Shown in pieces: positions 25,079 through 32,505 of a stretch of DNA of 41,758 bases (the stretch's first letter is position 1; each line of letters begins with the position of its first letter). The notes beneath the pieces were generated by a model. It searched no databases, was not told the DNA's origin, and was given only the letters and a program-made list of their open reading frames with translations. The DNA lies in IMG/VR virus record IMGVR_UViG_3300029286_000101, positions 1 through 41,758 of that record. One strand, 5' to 3'. The translations under genes were made by a program, and so were the position numbers. The stretch is from a virus.

Positions 25079-25543
25079 TCACTTTTCTGGATTAAAAATT
25101 ACCAACGTGTGATCTTCACCCTCAAGCTCTTCATCTATAATCTTGGAAACGATATTCCAATCTCCACCTGCTAAACCTGCACCAATTTTAGGATAACCAA
25201 TTCTTAGACCTGAGAAAAGCCTTTTGACTTCTTTGAAACAGCTTCTAATTGCAGGATAACTCAACTCACTACCATCTCTATTAATACCATATTGAGTGTA
25301 GGCATTCACAATTACAAAGGTGTTTAGATTATAATTAAAAAAAGTACTTGTTGTGACCTGTCCTAACTTAGCTCTATCACCAATCGTTGTTAAACTATCC
25401 ATTTTCTCAGCATCAGGAAAAGTATTAGCAATCTGCTTAGCGATTCCATTTCTCATTTTGCAAAAGCAATTGCATCCATGAATGATAACATCAAAGTCAC
25501 CATTCAAAGCTATATTAATCAGATCACCATCAGTTATTTTCAT
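25079..25543 (-). CDS. Macro-domain protein (ADP-ribose processing)
   Basis: 154 aa, a single macro domain. VIIHGCNCFCKMRNGIAKQI near residue 19 is the ADP-ribose loop (NGIAK), and GYPKIGAGLAGGDW near 114 the second glycine-rich loop. Likely binds or hydrolyses ADP-ribose derivatives; in a phage this could undo ADP-ribosylation or NAD-derived defence signals. Neighbour of the deaminase. Confidence 0.82.
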   Translation of the reverse strand: MKITDGDLINIALNGDFDVIIHGCNCFCKMRNGIAKQIANTFPDAEKMDSLTTIGDRAKLGQVTTSTFFNYNLNTFVIVNAYTQYGINRDGSELSYPAIRSCFKEVKRLFSGLRIGYPKIGAGLAGGDWNIVSKIIDEELEGEDHTLVIFNPEK

Positions 25544-25552
25544 AATATCTCC

Positions 25553-25765
25553 TCAAACGTATGGAATGTTTTCAGACTCAGCCCAACATTTAGCTTCTGA
25601 CTCTGCTTCTTGGCTGGTTCTATATCTACCAATACCAGTTTGTACGATATCTGTATCCCAGAACTTTTCTCCGTTGTACTCTTCTTGATACTCAGCAATC
25701 TCAACAGCAAAGTATCCAGACATGCCACTTGTAACAGTTATTCTATGATTTCTTGATTTGGACAT
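25553..25765 (-). CDS. Hypothetical protein
   Basis: 70 aa from ATG 25765, which overlaps the previous stop (TGATG). MSGYFAVEIAEYQEE near residue 15 and RTSQEAESEAKCWAESE near 47; the latter is the beta-beta-alpha pattern common in small phage proteins. Confidence 0.55.
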   Translation of the reverse strand: MSKSRNHRITVTSGMSGYFAVEIAEYQEEYNGEKFWDTDIVQTGIGRYRTSQEAESEAKCWAESENIPYV

Positions 25766-26223
25766 CAATAACACTCCATTCCAAAAAATTTATCTTGATT
25801 GAATTCAACAGACCCATCATCAGCAACAGTTATGCATGTTAGATTGTGATACACAGTATCCTCAATAATAGCTCTACCATCTGGAAGCCACTCAACATCA
25901 AATCCCTTAATACTATAATTACCACGTTTAGAATATTGAGAGGCAACTGGCCAGAACTTACTGTTAGGCGCTTTGAAATAAGATATTCTACGGTTTGCGT
26001 CCTCTTCTGACTTAAAGGGACCTCTATAATGATTTTCGTCAGAGCAACAAGAACAAACAGATCCTACTGGAATGAAGTCAACTGGCACATCTTCTTTTTT
26101 ATAGCAGAATTTGTATGGTATCTTGTTTAGAATAGCATATGACACAATGGCCATTTGCTCTTTATCAGAAGATAGACGTCCTGAATTTCTTTGAAGGGCA
26201 AAACCTTTCACTTCTATTGTCAT
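25765..26223 (-). CDS. Hypothetical protein with CxCC motif
   Basis: 152 aa. VGSVCSCCSDENHYRG near residue 53 could hold one metal. SDKEQMAIVSYAILNKIPY and SEEDANRRISYF segments. Site AGGAAAAAC before the ATG. No family recognised. Confidence 0.55.
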   Translation of the reverse strand: MTIEVKGFALQRNSGRLSSDKEQMAIVSYAILNKIPYKFCYKKEDVPVDFIPVGSVCSCCSDENHYRGPFKSEEDANRRISYFKAPNSKFWPVASQYSKRGNYSIKGFDVEWLPDGRAIIEDTVYHNLTCITVADDGSVEFNQDKFFGMECY

Positions 26224-26238
26224 TGTTTTTCCTAAAGA

Positions 26239-26372
26239 AATTAAAAACGTGCAGTTGCAATCTGAAACTGATAGCCCATCTCAGATATTATTACCATCAG
26301 TAGTAAATGTTCTTGTGTCACTATCGCAGTTTGACCTTTTACTACCACTAAGCCTTCTGCACGTTTTTAATT
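26239..26372 (-). ncRNA. Structured element with 16-bp closing stem, type 2
   Basis: Arms 26239-26254 and 26357-26372 are exact complements enclosing about 100 bases. Inside, on the minus strand, TGGTAGTAAA pairs with TTTACTACTG, and ATCTGA with TCAGAT; AGATTGCAA precedes the closing arm, as in the element at 15.06 kb. It starts at the stop codon of the gene above it and lies between two same-strand genes. Confidence 0.5.
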
Positions 26373-26841
26373 ATGGTCTAATTTTAATAGGGTCTCTATA
26401 AATATTTTCTTCTTTTAGTACTAACACAACATATATAACATTTGCTGTCCAGTTAGTTTCACTAAAATAATCATTATCAACACCGTGCCATTTAAACTTA
26501 CAGTATGGTTTTGAAATAGTACTATCAATAACAAATCGAACCATTTCCATTGGCATCTTAGTCAACATATATTCATTTTTGCTGTTTTTCCAGGCAAATT
26601 TAACAACTTCTTTGAGTTCTGTCGAACTACCTCCACTCAAACTTCCAATAGCCACAAAGAATGACCCTCTTATGTTTGACTTTTGCTCAACATAAGAAAT
26701 TGAGCTGAGAGAGTATAATTCATGGTTACCAGCAAAGAATGAGGTTGTTTTGTTGTGATCAAGAATAATTTGATCTTCTGGTATACTGCATCCAATAGCA
26801 ACAAAACATATAAAAAATAAAACTTGTATAATATTTTTCAC
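26371..26841 (-). CDS. Putative lipoprotein
   Basis: 156 aa from GTG 26841, five bases after GGAGG. VLFFICFVAIGCS is a signal peptide with lipobox-like AIGC. The stop lies in the structured element. Paired with another lipoprotein gene upstream (4-nt overlap). Confidence 0.58.
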   Translation of the reverse strand: MKNIIQVLFFICFVAIGCSIPEDQIILDHNKTTSFFAGNHELYSLSSISYVEQKSNIRGSFFVAIGSLSGGSSTELKEVVKFAWKNSKNEYMLTKMPMEMVRFVIDSTISKPYCKFKWHGVDNDYFSETNWTANVIYVVLVLKEENIYRDPIKIRP

Positions 26842-27107
26842 TTTTCCTCCTGAACAGTTGACACATATTCCTTCTTGCCAAACACCTTTTGACATGAAGA
26901 TATATCATCAGATGTAGCTTTCATATTTTCTACAAAAAAGATGTCACCATCTTCATTAACAACAATAAACCTATACTCATTACCAATCAATGTATAAACA
27001 TGTCCATTAGGAAACTTTTTCTGAACTGTTTCATAACTACCTATAGGTGAAGATCCAGAGCAGCCAATAACAATCAAACCAATAAGAACCAAAAGGATTT
27101 TCTTCAT
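26838..27107 (-). CDS. Putative small lipoprotein
   Basis: 89 aa. MKKILLVLIGLIVIGCSGSS is a clear lipoprotein signal (IVIGC). The mature domain is about 70 residues with YTLIGNEYRFIVVNEDG. Overlaps the next lipoprotein gene by 4 nt. Confidence 0.62.
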   Translation of the reverse strand: MKKILLVLIGLIVIGCSGSSPIGSYETVQKKFPNGHVYTLIGNEYRFIVVNEDGDIFFVENMKATSDDISSCQKVFGKKEYVSTVQEEK

Positions 27108-27310
27108 TTTTCATCTCCAAAGATAACAGGTTTCAACATGTCAAAGTAATCATGTGATCTATACTTATTCTTACTATTCTTTTGAGCGAGAGCCACACTA
27201 TCCTGCACATACATTGCAAGATTATACTGAAAATGCACACATCTGTGACTATTAATGTGTATATTGGCTTCTAAGCACACATCAATAGCAGGACATCCTT
27301 CACATGTCAT
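27104..27310 (-). CDS. Small Cys/His protein
   Basis: 68 aa, MTCEGCPAIDVCLEANIHIN then HRCVHFQYN; four Cys and several His suggest an iron or zinc site. 4-nt overlaps on both sides. Confidence 0.55.
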   Translation of the reverse strand: MTCEGCPAIDVCLEANIHINSHRCVHFQYNLAMYVQDSVALAQKNSKNKYRSHDYFDMLKPVIFGDEK

Positions 27311-27576
27311 AGTGAAGCTCTCTTTCTGATTTCATCCTCACTAACACAACAAAGAATTGAACACACCTTAACTTGCCAATCTTCAACAGGATTACTTAGA
27401 AGGATCAAATCTTCATTAACGAATTGTGTCATCTGACGAAAACAGTATACCCACATTTCAGGCGGTTTGTAACTAAAATCGTTTATAAACCAATCACATC
27501 TCTTTTTCTCTTCAACCATACTCTCAGGAATATGATTCTTAATAGCCTTCAACACACTAACAGGATCTCTCATCAT
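27307..27576 (-). CDS. Hypothetical protein
   Basis: 89 aa, MMRDPVSVLKAIKNHIPESM at the start, VKVCSILCCVSEDEIRKRA near the end. Helical. No family recognised; operon position supports it. Confidence 0.55.
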   Translation of the reverse strand: MMRDPVSVLKAIKNHIPESMVEEKKRCDWFINDFSYKPPEMWVYCFRQMTQFVNEDLILLSNPVEDWQVKVCSILCCVSEDEIRKRASL

Positions 27577-27585
27577 AATACTCCT

Positions 27586-28089
27586 CTATTCTACAGTAAA
27601 ATGCTTTACAACAGTGCCAGTTGGAACATGCACTATACGTTTGGATATTCTCTCATCTTTAATACCAGGAATAGTGAACCAATCCAACCATTTATAGTTA
27701 TGAAACTTATCCACATAACACTCAACATATGGACTATCACAACCCTCCTTAATGAAGCAGTTATCAGCACCAAACCTATCACGATAATATAAACCTTCGG
27801 AATTCTGTCTCATCACCATATACATGAGAGAGTCTTTAATCTGTCCAGTTCCAAGTACAAATGACCCGCCAGTTGATGTACCATCTTTAAGAGAAACAAT
27901 TGGAAATGTGTCAGTTCTATCAAACTTATATTCACCAATTGTCGCGAAGATAAGAATTCCAATCATTGACCCAACAACATACATAAACATAATAACTGGT
28001 ATTAGGTGCCATTCCCACTCAGAGTCATTCATTTTATAACACATGAAGATAACAATAGGAAGAAAAATCAGCCAAAAGATTCCAGTCAT
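27586..28089 (-). CDS. Membrane protein
   Basis: 167 aa. Two N-terminal helices (FWLIFLPIVIFMCY and VIMFMYVVGSMIGILIFA) then a soluble domain of about 110 residues with paired cysteines (DNCFIKEGCDSPYVEC). Shares one base with the upstream stop. Confidence 0.58.
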   Translation of the reverse strand: MTGIFWLIFLPIVIFMCYKMNDSEWEWHLIPVIMFMYVVGSMIGILIFATIGEYKFDRTDTFPIVSLKDGTSTGGSFVLGTGQIKDSLMYMVMRQNSEGLYYRDRFGADNCFIKEGCDSPYVECYVDKFHNYKWLDWFTIPGIKDERISKRIVHVPTGTVVKHFTVE

Positions 28090-28391
28090 TAGTCACAACT
28101 CCTGTTAGAGTGGCATGAACAGTGCATGTTCTGTGAATTCATCTGAAAACCGATCTCCTTAATAGTGATTGATACAATCTGAAGAATAGAGAATGTAAAA
28201 CAAACTATAGACAACAACAACAGCAATCCTATTCCAAATAAAACTTCCCAAATATTATTCACGATTCCCATATTTGAAATAGCAACTGCTACACACCAAG
28301 CACCTGAGAACAGTGTGAAAACAGTATCGAATACTGCTTCCTGATGTCTTTTAAAGATATGACCTTTTAGACAATTAAACACCTTCTTCAT
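28089..28391 (-). CDS. Membrane protein
   Basis: 100 aa from ATG 28391 after GGAG. Two helices (VFTLFSGAWCVAVAIS and VLFGIGLLLLLSIVCFTF). C-terminus CSCHSNRSC is Cys/His-rich. The longer upstream frame lies in the preceding gene. Confidence 0.55.
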   Translation of the reverse strand: MKKVFNCLKGHIFKRHQEAVFDTVFTLFSGAWCVAVAISNMGIVNNIWEVLFGIGLLLLLSIVCFTFSILQIVSITIKEIGFQMNSQNMHCSCHSNRSCD

Positions 28392-28674
28392 CGAGATTCT
28401 CCTCTTCCTTATCATATTCAACAATAGCCCTTAACACTTCATACACTTCATTAACAACAATAGCAGCAAGTAGACCCAACCCAAATATCATCATTAGAAA
28501 AGACACAGTTGTCCAAATAACACATTGAATAATACTGAAGTCAGCAATGTGAATTAATGTTCTTGAAATAATAATGAAACTAATCAGAAGTTCAAACGCT
28601 GCAAGACACAACAGATAAGCATTCTCAACAAGAAAACTCAGTACTGGGTGATTCCATCTCTTCTCTGTATTCAA
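28375..28674 (-). CDS. Membrane protein, two helices
   Basis: 99 aa from TTG 28674, six bases after AAAGGAG; the ATG further upstream lies in the promoter. Helices LLCLAAFELLISFIIIS and FLMMIFGLGLLAAIVV, then an acidic tail ENLDEEGV. Companion of the next gene. Confidence 0.55.
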   Translation of the reverse strand: MNTEKRWNHPVLSFLVENAYLLCLAAFELLISFIIISRTLIHIADFSIIQCVIWTTVSFLMMIFGLGLLAAIVVNEVYEVLRAIVEYDKEEENLDEEGV

Positions 28675-28682
28675 TCGTTTCT

Positions 28683-28705
28683 CCTTTATAATAATATACA
28701 TTAGT
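28683..28705 (-). promoter_or_regulatory. Early-type promoter, short form
   Basis: Minus AATGTATATTATTATAAAGG, the same core as before the ligase and CCA genes. Immediately upstream of the TTG-start membrane protein. Confidence 0.4.
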
Positions 28706-28718
28706 TAAACATGTGAAG

Positions 28719-28949
28719 TCAAGAACCTGCAGAAGGGTCATCTTTAATATAAATTTCTCCAGCAGCCCTATCCGTATAATAGTCTTCATCTTCCACTGCA
28801 ATTATAGCTGTTTCAACAGTACATGGATATTTAGGATGAACAGTGTCACTTTTAATAAGAGTGCAAAACGATACTCCATTAGCCCTAACTCTATCCAACT
28901 TAGCGAGTAGTGTTAGCAGGTTTCTTCTTGATAAATATACTTTATTCAT
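28719..28949 (-). CDS. Hypothetical protein
   Basis: 76 aa, MNKVYLSRRNLLTLLAKLDR then VETAIIAVEDEDYYTDRA; resembles short conserved phage proteins of unknown role. No clear site before the ATG besides weak purines. Confidence 0.55.
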   Translation of the reverse strand: MNKVYLSRRNLLTLLAKLDRVRANGVSFCTLIKSDTVHPKYPCTVETAIIAVEDEDYYTDRAAGEIYIKDDPSAGS

Positions 28950-28953
28950 AGTG

Positions 28954-29664
28954 TTATCTATTCATGCTTTCTCTAAATTTCTCAGTGAACTGCTCCATAA
29001 TATTGACTCTATACTTAATCACCCAATTATCATCAAACAGACCGAACTCAATATACATTTTATAACTATCATATAATTGTCTATATTTGTTCACAATTTC
29101 TGCAGCGTCTTTCTCACTCTTACCTTTTTTAATGTAATGATTTAGTGCCTCATCACTATATTTGTAGCAGTAATCACTCATATCACAAATTGTTAATATA
29201 TCTCGAGCACCCTTATCAGCAAAAAACACATTCTTAACAATATTAAGCCAAGATGTCCCACCACACAACATTAACATTTCTTTTTGATCACCAGAACCGT
29301 TTAGCAGTTTGGTGTTCATCCCACCAGTAACAGTACCATTAACGTCTCTAATAACTTTTATCTTACCATAGAAATTGATCTTCATCACAGCTGACGCTTC
29401 CCCAATATTATAATCAACATCAAACATAACAGTGTCATAATATAATGTGCCAGTTGCTTGTAACATCTCAACAAACATCGAAAGTGTCTGATCACATAAC
29501 TTAGTATCACCACTTCTAAATGTTTTAACAAACCCCTCAGAAGCAAAAGCAGTCATTCCATTTTTGGTATAACTGTGAACAGGTTTCAGTATTTCATCAG
29601 CAAACGCTCCACAAACTATCATAACTACAACTATTAACACCATTGTCCAACTCTTTAGATACAT
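28954..29664 (-). CDS. Secreted or periplasmic protein
   Basis: 236 aa. N-terminal MYLKSWTMVLIVVVMIVCG with AFA-DE as a likely signal-peptidase site near residue 23. The rest is soluble with several Cys (KLCDQTL, LTICDMSDYC). Function unknown. Export by a phage early-type gene would suggest an envelope-modifying role. Confidence 0.55.
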   Translation of the reverse strand: MYLKSWTMVLIVVVMIVCGAFADEILKPVHSYTKNGMTAFASEGFVKTFRSGDTKLCDQTLSMFVEMLQATGTLYYDTVMFDVDYNIGEASAVMKINFYGKIKVIRDVNGTVTGGMNTKLLNGSGDQKEMLMLCGGTSWLNIVKNVFFADKGARDILTICDMSDYCYKYSDEALNHYIKKGKSEKDAAEIVNKYRQLYDSYKMYIEFGLFDDNWVIKYRVNIMEQFTEKFRESMNR

Positions 29665-29714
29665 TTTATCACCTCTTCCAACTTTCTCATCTATTACATT
29701 GTTTAAAAATTAGT

Positions 29715-30008
29715 TCAATCTCTTTTACTACCATTAGGATAATAACCATAACACGACTTAGCACCACCAAGATAAGCAACTCTGTCTGGCTCTGCTGAAT
29801 ATGCAGGGAAAATGACACTCTCAACTTTCTTAATATCGCCTAAAGCTTTAATGACAGCTCTACCACCCACATAATGCCAGTCAACTCTCTGTCCAGACTC
29901 TTTTGCAATTAGCTTGCACCACAACTCAACAATTTCTCCAGCAACATCAATTAACACAGCGATGACAGTACCACTCTCATAAACTTCTTGATCACAATTG
30001 CCTTCCAT
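29715..30008 (-). CDS. Hypothetical protein
   Basis: 97 aa from ATG 30008 (AGAGG upstream). YESGTVIAVLIDVAGEIVEL and AVIKALGDIKKVESVIF, a small alpha/beta pattern; ends YYPNGSKRD. No family recognised. Confidence 0.55.
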   Translation of the reverse strand: MEGNCDQEVYESGTVIAVLIDVAGEIVELWCKLIAKESGQRVDWHYVGGRAVIKALGDIKKVESVIFPAYSAEPDRVAYLGGAKSCYGYYPNGSKRD

Positions 30009-30024
30009 AATCAACCTCTCTATG

Positions 30025-30183
30025 TTAATCTCTCAGCATCCAAGCAACATTAAGTGAAATAGCCATCAGATCTCCCATAGTTACCCACCATTTCCAGGAA
30101 GTAATAGAAAGATCGTTAACAATAACAACAGCCACAAACAATAAACTGCTAATAATAGTACCAACTACCCATCTTTTACTCAT
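30025..30183 (-). CDS. Small two-helix membrane protein
   Basis: 52 aa, MSKRWVVGTIISSLLFVAVV with a second hydrophobic stretch near WWVTMGDLMAISLNVAW. GGGGTGATT precedes the ATG. Confidence 0.55.
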   Translation of the reverse strand: MSKRWVVGTIISSLLFVAVVIVNDLSITSWKWWVTMGDLMAISLNVAWMLRD

Positions 30184-30185
30184 AA

Positions 30186-30416
30186 TCACCCCTTAATAAG
30201 GAAAATAGCTGAATGACACATATAAAATAGTACCCACAATACAACAGGAACATAAACACTTTTGTTGACTGTGTAACAATATTTCTTGTGAGCAACAATA
30301 TCAAATATCGATTTCACAAGCACACCAAACATACTGAACATAAAGACGAAACTATAGTACAGAGCAAACGCAAACAGAACAACCTTACCAACCATTAAAC
30401 ACTTAACAATATCCAT
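30186..30416 (-). CDS. Membrane protein
   Basis: 76 aa with helices LFAFALYYSFVFMFSMFGV and VPVVLWVLFYMCHSAIFLI. AAAGGAG site. Adjacent to other tiny membrane proteins; roles unknown. Confidence 0.55.
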   Translation of the reverse strand: MDIVKCLMVGKVVLFAFALYYSFVFMFSMFGVLVKSIFDIVAHKKYCYTVNKSVYVPVVLWVLFYMCHSAIFLIKG

Positions 30417-30431
30417 TTAAGCTCCTTTTAA

Positions 30432-30560
30432 TTAGCACAATATAATGATACAAATACATAACACCGTAACCCAATACTGCCAATCTCGCATGCACAACCC
30501 ATTAACTGATGTAATACAAGCAGCAGCAATCGCAACGATAACACCCTCAACAGTAATCAT
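30432..30560 (-). CDS. Tiny membrane protein
   Basis: 42 aa, MITVEGVIVAIAAACITSVN and a second hydrophobic part ending CIIILC. The ATG overlaps the previous stop (ATGA), which supports translation. Confidence 0.5.
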   Translation of the reverse strand: MITVEGVIVAIAAACITSVNGLCMRDWQYWVTVLCICIIILC

Positions 30561-31024
30561 CTCAACCCCATCCTCATAATATTATTCCAAGCCTTAACAA
30601 TCTCAGACCTAACGAAGTACCATCTACCAATTGCTCCAAGCGATAACCCACAACCACAACACGCTATAACCTCTGAACCCTCTTCACCGATAGAACTATA
30701 GTACTCATGACGGTAGGAAGGAACATCCCCACAAATGCAGTTCAATATAACCTCTTCACCACTATTCCCACACAAGCTCAGCAAACCACTCCCAATCCTC
30801 TTTCGTTGGAACTTCCGGCAAGTAAAACAACTTACGGGGTTACCATAAGATACAATGTGAGCGTTAAACCCTCTATGCTCTGTTGATAACCTCCTATAAT
30901 CCCAATCAGGACAACTCTGTAGATAGCTAACCAACCCCCTCAACGTAGGCAGGATTAACTTCAAGCCATACTTTCCCAAGGGCCAACATTGGTGCATCCG
31001 TAACAACCCTACGAAAATGAACAA
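30557..31024 (-). CDS. Lar-like zinc-ribbon protein
   Basis: 155 aa from TTG 31024 (AGAGGAT upstream), though the N-terminal 35 residues overlap another frame. CFTCRKF near residue 66, CGN near 85, CICGD near 96 and CCGCGLSLGAIGRWY near 121, followed by SEIVKAWNN, resemble restriction-alleviation (Lar) and related phage zinc ribbons, where the last Cys pair is followed by an A.WN motif. Function by analogy only. Confidence 0.5.
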   Translation of the reverse strand: MFIFVGLLRMHQCWPLGKYGLKLILPTLRGLVSYLQSCPDWDYRRLSTEHRGFNAHIVSYGNPVSCFTCRKFQRKRIGSGLLSLCGNSGEEVILNCICGDVPSYRHEYYSSIGEEGSEVIACCGCGLSLGAIGRWYFVRSEIVKAWNNIMRMGLR

Positions 31025-31052
31025 TCGAAAGATCCTCTATACCTAAAATCAT
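30927..31052 (-). CDS. Small overlapping protein
   Basis: 41 aa, MILGIEDLSIVHFRRVVTDA and further. Its ATG overlaps the stop of the upstream gene (ATGA), the usual coupling here, but it overlaps the Lar-like frame by about 100 nt. Either this is the true gene and the Lar-like protein starts later, or the overlap is a coincidence. Confidence 0.35.
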   Translation of the reverse strand: MILGIEDLSIVHFRRVVTDAPMLALGKVWLEVNPAYVEGVG

Positions 31053-31528
31053 TTGCTACCTAACACTTTCCCAATAAGATTGTTCAATACTATCAGAACA
31101 TAAGCAATTAAAGCAACCAAACCAGCGAACAAACAAAACATACACAACGCATGAACTATAATAGTAAACGCATTACAATACGAGTACTTAGGATCATTAA
31201 CCGTTCCAACACTCACACCTAGCATGTTGAAGCCCTCATGAAAACAAATCTCGGCGCCAACACCCTTATCAGCAAAAACCATTGACGATACGTATATGTC
31301 CTGAACCCTATTACTCTCCAACTGATCAAACCGAACCCTCAAATAATAATGAGCAGAACTCTTATACACAGGATCAGTATAAGACTTCAATATAACCTCA
31401 CCACAATACACATTTTTACTATACGAAATAGACTCATCCAGAACTCTATAACTATTATAGCAAAGAGCTAACACAATCAATACAACAACCGGAAACGTCT
31501 TTATAAAATCTTTAACATCACTAAACAT
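31049..31528 (-). CDS. Membrane protein, two helices
   Basis: 159 aa. Helix near the N-terminus (FPVVVLIVLALCYNSYRV), an extracytoplasmic-like domain with YYLRVRFDQLES, and a C-terminal helix (ALCMFCLFAGLVALIAYVL). GGGAGGGGTTG before the ATG. Confidence 0.58.
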   Translation of the reverse strand: MFSDVKDFIKTFPVVVLIVLALCYNSYRVLDESISYSKNVYCGEVILKSYTDPVYKSSAHYYLRVRFDQLESNRVQDIYVSSMVFADKGVGAEICFHEGFNMLGVSVGTVNDPKYSYCNAFTIIVHALCMFCLFAGLVALIAYVLIVLNNLIGKVLGSK

Positions 31529-31548
31529 ATCAACCCCTCCCTAAACAT

Positions 31549-31701
31549 TCAAAGAGCACAACAACCAATTGCAAATATAACTATACATACAACACAATAG
31601 TAAAATAAAATCATTGGCACACCCTTACCATCTCTCGTACGAATAACATAACCACCATCATCAAGTATATTCATCCAATTACACATCAACATTGGCATCA
31701 T
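31549..31701 (-). CDS. Tiny membrane protein
   Basis: 50 aa, MMPMLMCNWMNILDDGGYVI then a hydrophobic end IVIFAIGCCAL. Several Met could be the start. Overlaps the upstream frame by about 23 nt. Confidence 0.4.
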   Translation of the reverse strand: MMPMLMCNWMNILDDGGYVIRTRDGKGVPMILFYYCVVCIVIFAIGCCAL

Positions 31702-31834
31702 CTAAATTATCATACCAAGTAGAATTAAGTAACAAACCACTCACAACCTCAAATACTCCCCATACATATATCAAACCTCCCCCGTCAAAATTAACTATAG
31801 GAGTACATACATTATCCCCAACAAAAACTATCAT
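31679..31834 (-). CDS. Hypothetical small protein
   Basis: 51 aa, MIVFVGDNVCTPIVNFDGGG then YVWGVFEVVSGLLLNS. Codon pattern resembles flanking genes. The frame is open 26 codons further upstream without a start, so a truncated longer gene is possible. Confidence 0.4.
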   Translation of the reverse strand: MIVFVGDNVCTPIVNFDGGGLIYVWGVFEVVSGLLLNSTWYDNLDDANVDV

Positions 31835-31895
31835 ATCACTCGACTGATAACATGACCATAAATCTTTAACTTTGCAAAATAATACTTCAAAACAT

Positions 31896-32021
31896 TCAAA
31901 TCCCTTGAGCTATAATATCAAGACCCTCAAGATATATTCTGGCAACAATACTCTCAACAACAGAAGGCAAACCTCGAGAAAGAACAGACTTCTCACAAAG
32001 ACCTGACAACCTAACAGGCAA
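31896..32021 (-). CDS. Doubtful small reading frame
   Basis: About 41 codons from a TTG, reading SRGLPSVVESIVARIYLEG in the middle. No good ribosome site. Included because 31.5-32.15 kb otherwise holds no larger gene. The rest of that stretch (32022-32149) shows nothing recognisable. Confidence 0.25.
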   Translation of the reverse strand: MPVRLSGLCEKSVLSRGLPSVVESIVARIYLEGLDIIAQGI

Positions 32022-32149
32022 CCTCTATAAAACTTCACTTTAAAGACTTATAGTGCAATGGATAGGGTCATATTCAAAATTGAAAACAACCCGTTGCCAA
32101 AGTGCATAGAACGTGTGTGAAATGCTGAGAAAATCATAGAATTTGTGTT

Positions 32150-32365
32150 TCACGCGTGAGGAACGGGAGTGACAACGGGCGTGCCTGTCATGACGATCGG
32201 CGTGCTGAGCTCACTCTCGAGCAGCTGATACAGATAAGAATTGAGATTATTGTCCTCAAAATATGCAGAAGCCTCTTTCCTTGTGGAGAAAGACATGACA
32301 GACCTTACTTCAACCCCATAATCAAATATTGATGGAACAGCTCTAATGATCGTATAAATTTTCAC
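32150..32365 (-). CDS. Hypothetical protein
   Basis: 71 aa from GTG 32365 after GAGAGG. KIYTIIRAVPSIFDYGVEVR and MSFSTRKEASAYFEDNN, the same layout as 34380-34670 (KVYTVVELDHGDFVCVLA, TNKEQASLLA). C-terminus VMTGTPVVTPVPHA is unusual. It may have lost its promoter to an endonuclease insertion upstream. Confidence 0.58.
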   Translation of the reverse strand: MKIYTIIRAVPSIFDYGVEVRSVMSFSTRKEASAYFEDNNLNSYLYQLLESELSTPIVMTGTPVVTPVPHA

Positions 32366-32406
32366 AATTTGCCTCTCTTCGTGTGATGAGTTTATTAACA
32401 TTAAAA

Positions 32407-32505
32407 TATAAATATTATCAATTGAAGGACAGTGGAGTCGACACCATTTCTTTATCCAAACTAAAGATTACTTCAATCACACTTTTAACCTTGTTTGGAG
32501 GCAGT
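32407..32505 (+). promoter_or_regulatory. Late promoter plus pseudoknotted leader RNA, copy 5
   Basis: TATAAATA 32407-32414. P1 32421-32427 with 32471-32477 (ATTGAAG/CTTCAAT); P2 32431-32435 with 32444-32448 (AGTGG/CCATT), loop AGTCGACA; P3 32449-32454 with 32462-32467 (TCTTTA/TAAAGA); loop TCCAAAC pairs with GTTTGGA 32493-32499, overlapping the SD GGAGG 32497-32501. The most divergent copy: every helix except P3's outer pairs differs yet remains paired. Confidence 0.85.
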
